This document shows, one piece after another, positions 6,263-7,238 of a DNA stretch of 7,238 nucleotides (the first letter of the stretch is position 1; each line of letters opens with the position of its first letter). The notes below the pieces were generated by a model, which did not search any database, was not told the DNA's origin, and was given only the letters and a program-made list of their open reading frames with translations. The translations under genes were made by a program, and so were the position numbers. This DNA comes from SCGC-AAA471-B05 sp032249055 (lineage in GTDB: Archaea; Thermoproteota; Thermoprotei; Gearchaeales; Gearchaeaceae): contig JAVVGP010000045.1 of assembly GCA_032249055.1 (NCBI GenBank), positions 1 to 7,238 on the forward strand, read 5' to 3'.

Positions 6263-6777
6263 GGTATCACCTCAATAATCATTCTCATGCTTCCATGGGC
6301 ATAGCCACAGTATTCATTGCATATCACATAATATGTTCCTACTTTGTTGAAATTAATTGTAAATGAATAAACCATTCCAGGCATAACCATTATGTTATAT
6401 ACAACATTATCTCCAACAACAGAGAATCCATGTATTACATCAATGCTACTTACATGGAATCTATAATCTACGCCTTGTTTAAGGATTATTTTTGAAATAG
6501 ACCAGTAATATTGCTGAGCTAAAATATAAATATCTGAATTTGGAGGAACAAGTTTATTATTATATTCCTTTGAGAAGTTCAATGCAAGATTCTTAAAAAT
6601 TGACATATCAAATTCTTTAGCTGAGCCAGGTACTTGATGCTTCGAATCTACCAATGGCCACATAATTGTTGTTAAAGCTAAAATTAAAGCAGTTGCAAAA
6701 GCAATTGAGATCCAAACCTTTTCTTCTTTACTGAAACGCTTATACCATTCTTCAAAGCTTCTAGGTATTAAGGCCAT
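6259..6777 (-). CDS. Heme-copper oxidase subunit II with complete CuA site
   Basis: The protein has 172 residues: a short cytoplasmic end, one membrane helix at about 21-41, and an extracytoplasmic cupredoxin domain from about 78 to 172. All CuA ligands are present: His116 (IDVIHGFSV), then Cys153, Glu155 (backbone), Cys157, His161 and Met164 in CNEYCGYAHGSM. Their spacing equals that of Thermus ba3 subunit II. Glu19-Lys20 before Trp22 aligns with ba3 Glu15-Lys16 before Trp18, the K-channel entry glutamate. The protein accepts electrons from an external carrier and passes them to subunit I. Sulfolobales lack ordinary cytochrome c, so a blue-copper protein such as sulfocyanin is a plausible donor; none is encoded here. 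CuA separates it from SoxA and DoxC type subunits, which lack the centre. It starts 2 bases after the subunit IIa stop with no clear ribosome site and overlaps subunit I by 4 bases. Confidence 0.94.
   Translation of the reverse strand: MALIPRSFEEWYKRFSKEEKVWISIAFATALILALTTIMWPLVDSKHQVPGSAKEFDMSIFKNLALNFSKEYNNKLVPPNSDIYILAQQYYWSISKIILKQGVDYRFHVSSIDVIHGFSVVGDNVVYNIMVMPGMVYSFTINFNKVGTYYVICNEYCGYAHGSMRMIIEVIP
6266..6274 (-). promoter_or_regulatory. Strong Shine-Dalgarno site for subunit I
   Basis: The minus strand reads TGAGGTGAT, complementary over nine bases to the 3' end of Sulfolobales 16S rRNA (known from memory), three bases before the ATG at 6262. It lies within the last codons of subunit II, fixes the subunit I start, and shows translation inside an operon. 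Confidence 0.85.
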
Positions 6778-6779
6778 GT

Positions 6780-6929
6780 TTATGGTTTATGTGGTATTAC
6801 AGGTGAACTGTGCATGCCCATTATTTCGAATAGAACCCATAAGCCGTAGGTTGCCATAATTCCAAATGCTAGCAGTGCCCATAACCATAGGTTATCTAAT
6901 AAACTAGTTTTAATTTTTCTCTCCATCAT
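6780..6929 (-). CDS. Small single-helix protein, oxidase subunit IIa-like (49 aa)
   Basis: A short frame opens with ATG ATG at 6929 and 6926 and stops 2 bases before subunit II. The product has a basic N-terminus (MMERKIKTS), one hydrophobic helix at about residues 13-38 rich in Trp, Leu and Ala, and a short tail ending IPHKP. Thermus ba3 oxidase has a 34-residue single-helix subunit IIa in the same place, and B-family operons often begin with such a gene. The sequence itself is not clearly alignable, so assignment rests on size, topology and operon position. An in-frame stop three codons upstream rules out a longer form. With the promoter upstream it is the first gene of the oxidase operon and likely stabilises the I-II complex. 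Met2 (6926) is a possible alternative start. Confidence 0.75.
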   Translation of the reverse strand: MMERKIKTSLLDNLWLWALLAFGIMATYGLWVLFEIMGMHSSPVIPHKP

Positions 6930-7238
6930 GATAACCTAGATTTAACTTTAATAAAAATTATATCCCGAAAACTTTAGGATATTTAAGTAAATATATTTAT
7001 ATATAAATTTATAAATTTAAGAAACTTATTAGATTATTATTATTAAATTTTTAAAATTTTGCTTAAGTTACCCACAGCTATTTTTATTTAATATATTTTT
7101 GCTTACTCAATACGTTCAAGACATTTTTAAAGAATTATCACATGGCTGTATTTATCAATTTTCTAAATACTCTTCTTAACATCAACATTGTTCCTGTCCT
7201 TGATCTTCTCAATTTCCTTGCAAGCTGCCTTAATGTTA
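6930..7238. other. AT-rich intergenic region and unresolved right edge
   Basis: This 309-base stretch holds the oxidase promoter and then a block from about 6979 to 7060 that is almost pure A/T, with two overlapping 14-base palindromes, ATTTATATATAAAT (6995-7008) and AAATTTATAAATTT (7005-7018). Beyond 7067 three frames run open to the edge: one plus-strand frame with ATG at 7142, and two minus-strand frames ending at 7138 and about 7164. The minus frame ending at 7138 has an Arg-rich translation (RQLARKLRRSRTGTMLM). None can be called a gene from so short a stretch. Confidence 0.6.
6950..6957 (-). promoter_or_regulatory. Candidate TATA box of the oxidase operon
   Basis: The minus strand reads TTTTTATT, centred about 25 bases before the first ATG at 6929, compatible with leaderless transcription. 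Other AT-rich stretches nearby could serve equally well. Confidence 0.35.

Noticed and set aside
4613..6777. DoxBC or SoxAB quinol oxidase assignment
   Set aside because: Subunit II has a complete CuA site, which those quinol oxidases lack.
7142..7238. Plus-strand gene starting with ATG at 7142
   Set aside because: No TATA or ribosome site at the right distance. The frame is open without a stop back to 7067, and the translation is a low-complexity hydrophobic one that could be an antisense artefact.
1..7238. CRISPR arrays, tRNA or rRNA genes, complete insertion sequences
   Set aside because: No regularly spaced repeats, cloverleaf features or terminal inverted repeats with a transposase were seen.

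Overview
The window is AT-rich and archaeal in style. It has TATA boxes about 25 bases before start codons (probable leaderless genes), T-rich 3' ends, one perfect match to the archaeal Shine-Dalgarno sequence, a bacterio-opsin-activator type (HTH-10) regulator and an AbrB protein of the kind common in Sulfolobales. The best guess is a thermoacidophilic Sulfolobales crenarchaeon (Acidianus, Sulfurisphaera or Saccharolobus-like). This rests on style and protein families, not on a database match.

All genes that can be supported lie on the minus strand and are transcribed right to left. From the right: about 300 bases of very AT-rich DNA with an unresolved edge; a three-gene heme-copper oxidase operon (6929 to 4613) with a 49-residue single-helix subunit IIa-like protein, a CuA subunit II and the catalytic subunit I; a T-rich terminator; a second tight cluster (4375 to 2277) with a DUF2249-cupin fusion, an MIP18/DUF59 Fe-S assembly type protein and an NnrS-like membrane protein; an HTH-10 regulator with a CxxC pair; a second NnrS-like membrane protein; and an AbrB-type protein cut by the left edge.

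Subunits I and II align nearly residue for residue with the metal ligands of Thermus ba3 oxidase (B family). All six histidine ligands, the active-site tyrosine and the complete CuA site are present, so oxygen reduction is the default assignment. The helix VI motif (GHDAQY instead of GHPxVY) and two K-channel positions are unusual.

The neighbours (DUF2249, DUF59 and two NnrS-like proteins) are families that in bacteria cluster with nitric oxide metabolism. The main hypothesis is therefore that the window holds an archaeal nitric-oxide-linked respiratory or stress island: a B-family heme-copper enzyme that either reduces NO or respires oxygen under NO or metal stress, with NnrS-like heme/copper membrane proteins, an Fe-S repair factor and a cysteine-bearing regulator. 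The gene neighbourhood is seen directly, the NO link is family knowledge, and the enzyme's real substrate is inference.
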